DNA of 64,000 nt, taken from contig NZ_RAVZ01000001.1 in NCBI RefSeq assembly GCF_003611635.1, positions 62,001-126,000 on the forward strand. The letters are read 5' to 3'. The position numbers and the translations under genes were made by a program. The stretch comes from Corallococcus terminator (GTDB taxonomy: Bacteria > Myxococcota > Myxococcia > Myxococcales > Myxococcaceae). Below the pieces are notes generated by a model. That model was not told the origin of the DNA, made no database searches, and saw nothing but the letters and a program-made list of their open reading frames with translations. How positions within the stretch are numbered: the first letter of the stretch is position 1; each line of letters starts with the position of its first letter. Shown here one piece after another: positions 21,301-31,200 of the stretch.

Positions 21301-22243
21301 CTCGGCCGTGCGCCATGCGCGCGGTGGACCGGCCCTGCGCGCGAAGACGGCGTCCTTCAAGCGCTGGGCGGAGCGGCTGGCCGAAGAAGCCTCCTCCGAG
21401 TCCCTGCGCAAGGAGGAGTCGGTGTGGACGGGCGCCGCGCAGGAGGGCGCCACGAAGCTGCCGGTGGAGCGCGCGGGGAGCCCGTCGGGGGCCGCTCGCG
21501 TCGTGGAGGTGTCGCTGTCGGCGGATGAGACGCGGCGGCTCCACGAGAAGCTCGCCGGCACGTGGCGCGCGGACGTGGCCGAGGGCGCGCTGGCGGCGCT
21601 GGGACAGGCGCTGGCGACCTGGACCGGCGGTGGACGGCTGCGGGTGGAGGTCGTGACGGACGGACGCGACGCGTTCGACGGCCAGGACTTCTCGCGCACG
21701 GTGGGCTGCTTCGATGTCACCTGGCCGCTGCTGTTGGAGCTGGAGCAGAACCAGGGCGCGGGTGACGCGCTCAAGGCCGCGAAGGAGCGCATGCGCCGCG
21801 TGCCGCGCCGGGGCATCGGCTTCGGGCTGCTGCGCGATAGCTCCCATGGCGAGCTGTCCGAACGCCTGCGCCGCCTGCCCCGGGCGGAGGTGCTCGTGCG
21901 GCACCTGGGAGCGTTGGACTCCTCCGAGGACACGGCGCCCTTCGGTGCGGGCACGGCGCCCGGCGCCCACCGCGCGACGGGTGGGTACGCGTTGGCGGTG
22001 GAGACGTTCCTGTCCGGCGGGCGCCTGCACGTGCGCTGCGCCTACGACGACGGGACGTACACGCAGGGGACGGCGTCGAAGCTCGCCGGGGATGTCCTCG
22101 CGGCGCTGCGCACGCTGGGCAGCGACGAGCAGGACACGAAGGCGGCGCTGTCATCCGTGGATTTCCCCCTCGCGGGCCTGGATGACTCGCAGCTCGGGGC
22201 ACTCGCGGCGCTCATCAACGATGCGGACGGGTCGGAGGGTTAG
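15386..22243 (+). CDS. PKS module KS-AT-KR-DH-T-E with non-standard order and dead E
   Basis: 2,285 residues, coupled by ATGA, with an AGGGG site upstream. KS: TACSTS (Cys185), HGTGT (His321), NVGH (His362). AT: GHSVGEY (Ser633) and HAFH (729-732), the malonyl-CoA signature. KR: GGLGGIG (1160-1166) and YTAAN (Tyr1318). The dehydratase-like domain comes after KR rather than before it: HRILGNPTVP (from His1401) fits HxxxGxxxxP, but the second motif reads HPSLIDRTSG, Asp1564 with Gly1568 where Gln or His is usual. Carrier: LGGDS, Ser1775. It ends with an epimerisation domain whose motif is HGLAVDG (1955-1961): the catalytic second His is Gly, so epimerisation is unlikely. The module adds one malonate unit to the acyl-Glu chain and reduces it to a hydroxy or enoyl unit, depending on whether DH works. 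The giant gene starts 9 bases later. Confidence 0.92.
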   Translation: MSSDVEQDAPQMEGVAIVGMACRFPGASTPEAFWKNLQEGVESITFLKDEELDRAAIDPAELKDPKYVKARATLDGIDQFDARFFELSPREAEITDPQQRLFMECAWEALEAAGHDPSRAKGPIGIYAGAGANGYLLYNLSSAGHLTGTVSAFQAVIHNKNDHLATRVAYKLDLKGPAVTVQTACSTSLVAVYHACQSLLSFQCDMALAGGVTITVPQKTGYLYTERGIGSPDGHCRPFDANAQGTVGGSGAGAVVLKRLSDAIADGDIIHAVIRGGALNNDGTDKVGYTAPSVNGQAEVIGMAHALSGVDPDTITYVEAHGTGTPMGDPIEVKALTKAFRSGGATRNGYCGLGSVKSNVGHLDTAAGIAGLIKTALTLKHRQLPPSLGFEKPNPEIDFASSPFYVNAKLQDWNAPSPRRAGVSAFGLGGTNAHVVVEEAPQRAPSGPSREHQLLVVSARSDAALETATTRLAEHLKANPGLNLADVAFTLQKGRKAFEHRRFVVVRTVEEAAQALATLSPDRVITRTQERVTRPVMFMFPGQGSQHPGMAASLYRGEAVFRQEADRCLELLSKRHGLDLKPLVFGSDTQDAQAAAKLEQTALTQPALFVVEYALAKLLLSWGLEPAAMIGHSVGEYVAACLAGVFTLEDALELVATRGRLMQSCPPGAMLSVQLAEADVRPLLSEGLEVAAANAPGSCVVAGPPAAIEALEKQLAAKDVLARRLRTSHAFHSAMMDPIVGAFRDAVAKAKPSAPKLRFISNVTGTWITAEQATSPDYWAKHLRQPVRFADGLDELLKESEAVLLEVGPGKALQSLARWHPRKKPTQSMHTTLPTVGEATPEAEYLLRTLGYLWLLGVDAPGYFDGETRRRELLPTYPFERQRYWVDLRSSTSAQAKRGGSLEKRQDVAGWFWLPVWKESAPKVASVGAGDAKAAPWLLLQDKAGLGAKLAARLRQQGHALVEVTQGREFRRTGADAYELNPGRREDYAALLSELAADGRLPERIVHLTGITAEGSGAATEDVVERSFFSPLHLAQALGAHTTGKPVRLSLVSNGMQEVTGGDLVSPEQAVALGPTNVIPRELPHVHCRSVDVTLPPLTSFQAGRLVELLAAELASDSEEPVVAFRSGRRWVRDFEEVRLEEGPESAVPLREGGVYLITGGLGGIGLSFAEALAEKWHARLVLVGRAVVPPREEWAKHLESSGDEATRRRIQAVQRLEEKGAKVLTLSADVTDLERMRAVVATARERFGAIHGVIHAAGVPGGGLLQLKTREAATAVLAPKVTGTRVLGAVLEGERLDFFAACSSLTTVVGRFGQVDYTAANAYLDAFTRAFQARTGTYAVSINWGAWDEVGMAARPATQTGEGRAIPHPFVHRCLVDTPQRKVFSGTFGEPRSQWVTDEHRILGNPTVPGVTYFEMVRAAVADEAKGRTIELLDNYFLAPLRVPENETREVRLTLEKDGDGYRWGVKSLPPGGVGKGTDHSAGRVRFGGPRVARVEDLEAIRKRCDKPRPQSLEAEYEQELGPRWRSVQAILPGDNELLMVLELMPEFTGDFEQLLFHPSLIDRTSGIAKSFLAEHGYYLPFGYKVLRLHGELPRRVYSHARFRANESSNGDETLAFDLTMMDEQGRVLVEVERLTQKRVNDPAAELRALAAAARESALAKVLPTEERQEISPREGVVALERILASALASQVVVSVRDLHATIAHTDEVVRERVLAAVGETRAPGEQQARPKLKTEYVAPRNDIEQRIAEAWQTVLGIDRVGVNDNFFELGGDSVQAIQIIARGSQSGLQLSPQQFFQYSTIAELAAMIAGIVAKQAEQGPVVGPAPLTPEQRRLLEASAGASTRVARVAVRGPVEASALSQALGTVLSHHDALRLRFTRGVSGWQQTGAAPGTDVSFAEVDLRALPAAEHEAALHGEEEKLRAKLDSGAGPLAAAAWVRLEGGAGSQLLIAAHGLAVDGASWRLLVEDLSSAVRHARGGPALRAKTASFKRWAERLAEEASSESLRKEESVWTGAAQEGATKLPVERAGSPSGAARVVEVSLSADETRRLHEKLAGTWRADVAEGALAALGQALATWTGGGRLRVEVVTDGRDAFDGQDFSRTVGCFDVTWPLLLELEQNQGAGDALKAAKERMRRVPRRGIGFGLLRDSSHGELSERLRRLPRAEVLVRHLGALDSSEDTAPFGAGTAPGAHRATGGYALAVETFLSGGRLHVRCAYDDGTYTQGTASKLAGDVLAALRTLGSDEQDTKAALSSVDFPLAGLDDSQLGALAALINDADGSEG

Positions 22244-22252
22244 GGCAACACC

Positions 22253-25200
22253 ATGAAGAACGTCGACGACATCTACCGTCTTTCGCCCATGCAGCAGGGC
22301 CTGCTGTTCCACACGCTCGGCGCGCCGGGCACCTACGTGGAACAGGTCTACTGGTCCTGGCGAGGTGACCTGGACGTCGCCACGCTCCAGCGGGCGTGGC
22401 AACGGATGGTGGAGCGGCACACGCCGCTGCGCACGGCGTTCTTCTGGGAAGGCATGAAGGATCCCCTCCAGGCGGTGCGTCGGAAGGTAGAGCCGACGTG
22501 GCGCCTGGAGGACTGGACGCAGGTGCCCGCCGAAGCCCAGGAGGCGCGCTTCGCGGCCCGGCTGGAAGCCGATCAGCGCGAGGGCTTCAACCTGTCCGCG
22601 GCGCCGCTGTTGCGCTTCACGCTGGTGAAGTGCGGGCCCGCGCTCACGCGGTGCATGCTCAGCTACCACCACCTGGTGATGGATGGCTGGTCGCTGCCCG
22701 TGTGCATGCGGGAGCTGTTCCTCACCTACGACGCGCTCAGCCGGGGCGAGGAGCCCCAACTGGAGCAGGCCCGGCCGTACCGGGACTACATCGGTTGGTT
22801 GTCGAAGCAGGACCGGGACCAGGCCGAGCGCTTCTGGCGCGAGCGGCTGGCAGGCTTCAGGACCGCCACGCCACTCGCGGCGGACCGGGCCGCGGGCCAC
22901 GGCTCGGAAGTGGAGTCCTACGGCACCGAGTCGCTGCGTCCGGGCGCGGTGTTGAGTGGCCGGCTGGCGGCCTTCACGCGACAGCACCAGGTGACGCTGA
23001 GCACCCTGGTGCAGGGGGCGTGGGCGCTGGCCCTGGGCCGCTACAGCGGGCAGGACGACGTGGCCTTCGGCACCGTCGTGTCCGGACGCCCGCCGTCACT
23101 GCCCGGCGTGGACGGCATGCTGGGCACGTTCATCAACACGCAGGTCAGCCGGGTGCGACTGCCCCCGGACGCCACGGTGCTGTCGTGGCTCAAGGCGCTC
23201 CAGACGGAGCAGTTCGCCGCGCGCGACTTCGAATACGTGTCGCTGGTGGACGTGCAGGGGTGGAGTGACGTGCCCCGCGGCCAGCCCGTCTTCGAAAGCC
23301 TGGTCATCTTCGAGAACCTTCCGCGGCGGGGGCTCGCGCCGGAGATGACGGCGCGGCTGCCAGTGGAAGGCTTCGCGCGCACGCATGCGCGCACGGGCTA
23401 CCCACTCAGCTTCGTGGTGATGCCGGACGCCACGGACCTGGAGCTCCAGCTCACCTACGACGAGGCCCGCTTCGACGGAGCCACGGTCCGGCGGATGCTG
23501 GGCCATGTCGCCACGCTGTTGCAGTCCCTGCTGGAAGCGCCAGACGCGCGACTGTCGGGCCTGACGCTGCTGTCGCCGGAGGAGGAGCGCCAGCTCCAGC
23601 AGTGGAACGACACGCGCGCGGCGTTCGCGGAGGACACCTGCCTGCCCGCGCTCGTCCAGGCCCAGGTCCGGCGCACGCCCGAGGCCGTGGCGGTCATCTT
23701 CGAGGACGCGCAGCTCACCTACGCGGAACTCGACGCGAGGGCCAACCAGCTCGCGCACCACCTGCACTCCCTGGGCGCCGGGCCCGGGGCAACGGTGGGC
23801 CTGTGCGTGGAGCGCTCCATCGAGATGGTGGTCGGCCTGCTGGGCGTGCTCAAGGCGGGCGCCGCCTACGTGCCCATCGATCCGGCCTACCCGAAGGACC
23901 GCATCGCCTTCATGCTGGCGGACGCCGCGCCGCGCGTGCTGCTCACCCAGCAGCGGCTCGTGTCACAGCTTCCGTCCACGCAGGCACGGTTGCTGTGCCT
24001 GGACTCGGACGGGGCGAGCGTGGCGCGCCAGCCGACGGACGCGCCCGAGGTCCCCCTCACGCCGGGTCATCCCGCCTACGTCATCTACACCTCCGGGAGC
24101 ACGGGCCAGCCCAAGGGCACCGTCATTGCCCACCGGGCCCTGGCCAACCACATGGCGTGGATGGTCTCCACCTTCGGCCTGGGCGCCACGGAGCGGGTGC
24201 TCCAGAAGACACCGCTGAGCTTCGACGCCTCCGTGTGGGAGTGCTGGGCGTCGCTGCTCGTGGGGGCTCCGCTGGTGCTCGCGCCGCTGGAGGCGCACCG
24301 GGATCCGGCGGCGCTGGTGGACTGCGTGGTGCGCCAGCGCGTGAGCGTGCTCCAGGTGGTGCCGTCGCTCCTGCGCTTCATGCTGGATGAGCCCGCGCTG
24401 CCCCGGGCCACGCACCTGCGCTGGCTCTTCTGCGGCGGTGAGGCGCTGCCGCTGGAGCTGGCCCTGCGCGTGCGCGCGGTGCTGCCCCAGGTCCAGGTGG
24501 TGAACCTCTACGGCCCCACGGAGACGACCATCGACGCCACGTGGGCCCAGGTGTCAGGGCAGGAGCCCGGCACCACGGCGCCCATCGGCAGGCCGGTGGC
24601 GAACACGCAGGTGCACGTCCTGGACGCGGGCCTGCGGCCTGTCCCGGTGGGCGTGCCCGGAGAGCTCTTCATCGGCGGCGTGCAGTTGGCCCTGGGCTAC
24701 CTGGGGCGCCCCGCGCTCACCTCCGAGCGCTTCGTGCCGGACCCCTTCACCCGGGAGCCGGGCGCGCGCATGTACCGCACGGGAGACCGGGCGCGGTGGC
24801 TGCCGGACGGCACCGTCGACTTCCTGGGCCGCATGGACTTCCAGGTGAAGCTGCACGGGCAGCGCATCGAACTGGGAGAGATTGAAGCCGCGCTGGAGCG
24901 ACACGCCTCCGTGCGCGAGGCGGTGGTGGTGGCGCGCGAGGACGTGCCGGGCCAGCAGCGCCTGGTCGCGTACGTCGTCCTCACGTCCCGGGAGGAGGGC
25001 TCGCACGCGCCGTCGGATCTGCGTGAGCACCTGCGCCAGCACCTGCCCGAATACATGGTGCCGGCGGCCTTCGCGGTCCTGGATGCCCTGCCGCTCGGTC
25101 CCAACGGCAAGCTGGACCGCAAGGCCCTGCCCGCCCCGGACACCGCGGGCGCGGAGGACCTGAACGCTTCGGACTACGTCGCTCCGCGCGACGAGACGGA

Positions 25201-28200
25201 GCAGAAGCTGGCGGACATCTGGGCGCAGGTGCTGGGGCGTCCCCGCGTCGGCGTCCACGACAACTTCTTCGACCTGGGAGGCGACTCCATCATCAGCCTC
25301 CAGGTCGTCGCCCGGGCAAGACAGGCCGGGTTGAGCCTGACGCCGCGCCTGCTCTTCCAGCACCGCACGGTGGCGGCGCTCGCGAAGGTGGCCGAGGCCG
25401 CGCGGACGCCGCGCGAGGACGTGGGTCCCGTGCAGGGCCCCGTCCCGCTGACGCCCCTCCAGCGCGTCTTCCTGGAGCAGGAGCTTCCCAGGCCGCACCA
25501 CTTCAACCAGGCCGTGCTGCTGGAGGTGCGCGAGCCGTTGGAGCCCGCCCTGCTGGAGAAGGCCCTGCGCCACCTGGTGGAGCACCACGACGCCCTGCGC
25601 CTGCGCCTCACCCGCACGGCGGGCGGCTGGGAGCAGCACAACGCGCCACCGGGCGCCCTGCTGAAGCTCAAGCGGGTGGACCTGTCCACCGTGCCCGAAG
25701 CCCTGCGCGCCTCCGCGCTGGACGCCGAGGCGACGAAGGTGCAGGCCAGCCTGGACCTCACCGAGGGACTGCTGCTGCGCGCGGCCTTCTTCGAGCGGGG
25801 GCCGGGCCAGACGCCGCGCTTGCTGCTGGCGGCCCACCACCTGGCGGTGGACGGCGTCTCCTGGCGCGTGCTGCTGGAGGACCTGGAGGCCGCCTGCCTC
25901 CAACTGCGCCGGGGTGGAACCGTGGCGCTGCCGCCGCGTGGCACGTCGTTCCAGGCGTGGGCCCAGCAACTCCAGACGCTGGCGCGCACGGAGGCGCTGG
26001 AGGCACAACTGCCCGTGTGGCAGGCCCAGAGCGCGCATCCCGTGGCCGCGCTGCCCACGGACCTGCCGGGGGGCACGAACGCCCAGGACTCGGCGCGTAC
26101 GGTGACGGTGGAGCTGGAGGCGGAGACGACGCGCCTGCTCATCCAGGAGGTCGCGGCGGCGTACCGCTCGCGCGTGGATGAGCTGTTGCTGTCGTCGCTC
26201 GCCCAGGCGCTGGCGCGCTGGGCGGGCCCGGGCGCGCTGACGGTGGCACTGGAGGGCCATGGCCGCGAGGAGCTCTTCGACGGCGTGGACGTGTCCCGCA
26301 CGGTGGGCTGGTTCACCAGCCTCTTCCCGGTGCGGCTGGACGTGCCGACAGGGGCCACGCCGGGCGAAGCCCTGCGCACCGTGCGCGAATCACTGCGCGC
26401 CCTGCCCCACCGGGGCGTGGGCTACGGACTGCTGCGCCACCTGGGCCGCGACGCCGTGGCCGCGACGCTGTCCGCTCCGCCCGAGCCCTGGGTGGCCTTC
26501 AACTACCTGGGCCAGCTCGATGCCCAGGCGTCCACGCTCTTCGCGCTCACGCAAGAGCCCTCCGGCACGTCGCGTGACATGGGCGGATTGCGCCCTCGCG
26601 CGTTCGACGTCGATGCCATGATCGTGGGCGGGAAGCTGCGCGTCGTCTGGACGTACAGCGAATCGCTGCACACGCGGACCACGCTCGAGTCGCTCGCGAA
26701 GGGCCACCTGGAGGCCTTGCGGGCGCTGGTGGAGGGCCGGGACTCGGCGGATGCGCTGCGCTACGCGCCCCTGGATTTCCCGCTGGCGCGCCTGGACGCG
26801 GCGACGCTGGAGCGGCTGCTGCCTCCGGGCACGCCCGTGGAGGACGTCTATCCCCTGTCGCCACTGCAACAGGGCCTGCTCTTCCACGCCCAGTTGTCAC
26901 CGGTTGGAGGCCTGTACTTCGAACAGCTCTCCTGGGCCATCCGCTCGCCGCTGGAGGCCGCGGCGTTGAGGCGCGCGTTCGAGGCGGTGGTGGCGCGCGA
27001 GGCGGTGCTGCGCACGCGCTTCGTCTGGGAGGGGCTGGAGCAACCGCTGCAGGTGGTATCGCCCCGGGTGGAGCTGCCCTGGCGGCAGCTCGACTGGCGT
27101 CAGGTGCCTGCCGCCGAGCAGCCCGCGCGGCTGGAAGCCTTCCTCCAGGAGGACCGGGAGCAGGGCTTCGACCTGGGACGGGCCCCGCTGGCCCGGCTGG
27201 CGGTCCTCCGGCTGGGGGAAGACTCCTGGCATTGCGTGTGGAGCTTCCACCACCTGCTGCTGGACGGCTGGAGCATGGGCCGGGTGCTCCAGCAGCTCTT
27301 CACCGCGTACGCGAGCACGGCGCGGGGACAGGCGCCCCGGCTGGAGCCCGCTCCGGCCTTCCGCGATTACATCGGCTGGCTGCAACAGCAAGACCCGGCG
27401 CGGTCCGAACCCTGGTGGCGGCAGGTGCTGGCGGGCTTCACCGCGCCCACGCCGCTGCCCGGGGCACGTCCGGCCGCTTCGAGTGGGACGGTGGCGAAAG
27501 CCGGTGAGCAGATGCTGGCGCTCTCCGCGGATCAGCTCGGTTCACTCCAGGCCTTCGCGCGTCGCCACGAGCTGACGCTGGGCACGCTGGCCCAGGCCGC
27601 CTGGGCGCTGGTGCTCTCCCGCTACAGCGGCGACGAGGACGTCCTCTTCGGCGTCACCGTCTCGGGCCGACCGCCGGAGCTGCCCGGTGTCGAAGCGATG
27701 GTGGGCCTGTTCATCAACTCGCTGCCCGCGCGCTTCCAGGTGGAGCCCCGGGCCCCGGTGGTGCCGTGGCTCCAGAAGGTCCAGGCGCAGCAGGTGGACC
27801 TGCGCCAGCACGAACACTGCCCGCTGGTGCAGGTGCAGTCCTGGAGCGCGGTGCCGCGCGGGACGCCGCTGTTCGAGTCCCTGTTCGTCTTCGAGAACTA
27901 CCCGCTGGACGCGGCGCTGAAGGAGCGCTCCCCCGGGGTGACGGTGGCGGACGTGCGCATGCACGAGCGCACCCACTACCCGCTCGTGCTCGCGGTGGTG
28001 CCGGGGCAGGAGCTCCGGTTGCAGTTGACGTACGACACCGCCCGTTACGATGACGCCACGGCCACGCGCCTGCTGGAGCACCTGCGGCTGGCGCTGCGCG
28101 GGCTCACCGCGGCGGAAGGACAGGAGCTGCGGGACGTCACCTTCCTTCCGGAAGGGGAGCGTCAGCGGCTGCTGGTGGAGTGGAATGCCACCGCCTCCGA

Positions 28201-31200
28201 CGCGCCGCTCGACGAGCCCCTGCACATCCTGTTCTCCCGCCAGGTCGCGCTCACCCCCGAAGCCGTCGCGCTCGTCTCCGGTGAGCTGCACCTCACCTAC
28301 TCCCAGCTTGAAGCACGCGCCCATCAGCTCGCGTGGCACCTGCGAGAGCTGGGGGTCCGCCCGGGCTCGCGCGTCGCGCTCTTCCTGCCGCGCTCGCCCG
28401 AACTGATCATCGGCCTGCTCGCGGCCCTCAAGGCCGGGGCCACCTACGTCCCCATCGACCTGCATGCGCCCGTCGAGCGGCGGGAGCTGTTGCTCCAGCA
28501 GTCCGGCGCCGCCGCGCTGCTCACCTTCGAAGCGCTGGCGCGTGAGCTTCCCGCGCACGCCATGCCGCTGGTGAAGCTGGACGCGGAGGCGTCCCTGCTG
28601 GCCTCGCGCCCCACCTCCGCGCCCGAGGCGTGGAGCAGCGGTGACAGCCTGGCGTACGTGATGTTCACGTCGGGCTCGACGGGCCGTCCCAAGGGCGTGT
28701 GCATCCCCCACCGCGCCGTCGTGCGTCTGGTCTGCGGCAACGACTTCATGCGCTTCGGGCCCCAGGAGGTCTTCCTCCAACTGGCCCCCGCCGCCTTCGA
28801 CGCCTCCACCCTGGAAGTCTGGGGCGCGCTCCTGCACGGCGCCCGCCTCGTGCTGCCTCCCCCGCACGCACTCTCCCTGGAGGAAGTCGCAGGCCTTCTG
28901 CGCCAGCACTCCGTCTCCTCCGTCTTCCTCACCACCGCTCTCTTCGCCCAACTGGTGCAGCACCAGCCCGACGCACTCGCCTCCATTCCGCAGCTCATGG
29001 CGGGCGGCGAAGCCATGCCCCTGGCCCGTGCACGCGAGCACCTGCTGCGCATGCGCCCCGGCACGCGCTTCTTCCACGTCTACGGACCCACGGAGAACAC
29101 CACCTTCTCCACCAGCCAGCCCCTGGCCCCCGCCACGCCCGTAGGCGACTCGCTGCCCATCGGCCGCCCCATCTCCAACTCCACCGCCTACGTGTTGGAT
29201 GCCGCCTGGCAGCCGGTGCCCGTCGGCATCCCCGGCGAGCTGTACGTCGGTGGCGAAGGCCTCGCCTGGGGCTACCTGGAGCAGCCCGCCCTCACCGCCG
29301 AGCGCTTCATCCCCCACCCCTTCAGCTCCACCCCGGGCGCCCGCCTCTACCGCACCGGTGACAAGGTCCGCTGGCTGCCCGATGGCTCGCTCGACTTCCT
29401 GGGCCGCACCGACTTCCAGGTGAAGCTGCGCGGTTTCCGCATCGAGCCCGGCGAAGTCGAAGCCGTCCTGCGCTCCGTGCCCGGCGTGCGCGATGCCATC
29501 GTCGTCGTTCGCGAGGACTCCGCTGATGACAAGCGCCTCGTCGCCTACGTCGTCGCCTCCAACGTCTCTCCCACCGAGCTGCGCGCCCACCTCCAGCAGA
29601 AGCTGCCCGAGTACATGGTCCCCGCGGCCTTCGTCCTCCTGGACGCCCTGCCCCTCAACGCCAACGCAAAGGTCGACCGCAAAGCCCTCCCCGCGCCGGA
29701 CGCGGCCTCCGTGGTGCGCGCCGCCTCGCGTCCGCCGACCACCGAGACCGAGCGCCAGCTCGCGACCCTCTGGACCGAGGTGCTGAAGCTCGACACGGTG
29801 GGCGCCGAGGACGACTTCTTCGCCCTCGGTGGCCACTCGCTGCTGGCCACGCAGATCGTCTCCCGTGTGCGCGCCGCCTTCGACGTGGAGCTGCCGCTGC
29901 GCACGCTCTTTGAAGCCTCCACGCTCGAAGCCCTCGCCGAGCGCATCGACGCCGCACGCACCCAGTCCCCCGCGCCAAAGGCCCCGCCGTTGGTTGCGAT
30001 GCCACGCGACGGCGCCCCGCCGCTGTCCTTCGCGCAGCAGCGCCTGTGGTTCCTGGATCAGCTCGAACCCGGGAGCACGGCCTACAACGTTCCCGGCGTC
30101 CTCCAACTGGAAGGCGCGCTCGACACGGCGGCCCTCCGGCAATCGCTGGATGCCCTGGTGCGGCGCCATGAGGTGCTGCGCACCACCTTCGCCGAGGGCC
30201 CGCACGGCCCCGTGCAGCGCATCGCCCCCCCCGTCGCCTGCCCCTTCGAGCGCATCGACCTGGGCCACCTGCCGACCTCCGAGCGCGAAGTCACGCTGCG
30301 AAACCGCATCGCCGAACACGCCACCCGTCCGTTCGACCTGTCGCGCGGCCCCCTCTTCCGCGCCGTGCTGGTGCGTCTGGGTGAACAGGAACACGTGCTG
30401 CTGGTCCTCACGCACCACATCGCCTCGGACGGCTGGTCCATGGGCGTGATGGTGCGGGAGCTGGCCGCCCTCTACCGCGCCTTCGCTTCCGGCGAAGCTC
30501 CCACCCTCGCGCCGCTGCCGGTGCAGTACGCCGACTTCGCTTCCTGGCAGCGCCAGTGGCTCCAGGGGGATGTCCTCCAGTCACAGCTCGACTTCTGGCG
30601 TCACCAGCTCGCGGGCGCTCCCTCCGCACTGGAGCTGCCCACCGACAGGCCCCGTCCCTCCGTCCAGTCCTTCCGCGGCGCCTCGCTGCCAGTCGCGCTG
30701 CCGACCGCGCTCTCCAGCCGTCTCAAGACCCTGGCCTCGCAGGAAGGCGCCACGCCCTTCATGGCGCTGCTGGCCTCCTTCCAACTCCTGCTGTCCCGCT
30801 ATGCAAACCAGGACGATGTCTGCGTCGGCGCTCCCATCGCCAACCGCAACCGCGCGGAGACCGAAGGCCTCATCGGCTTCTTCGTCAACTCCCTCGTCCT
30901 GCGCTCGCGCATCGACTCCTCCGCTTCCTTCCGCTCACTGCTGCGCCAGGTGAAGCGCTCCACCCTGGCCGCCTACGAGCACCAGGACCTCCCCTTCGAG
31001 AAGCTCGTCGAGGAGCTCCAGCCCCAGCGCGACCCGAGTCGCCCGCCCCTCTTCCAGGTCACCTTCGCGCTCCAGAACGCCCCCATGGGAGCGCTGGAGC
31101 TGCCCGGTCTGCGCCTGGGCCTGCGTGAAGCGGACGCCTCCAGCGCCAAGTTCGAGCTGGACCTCAGCCTCCAGGAGACAGCCGGAGGCTTCTCCGGTTC

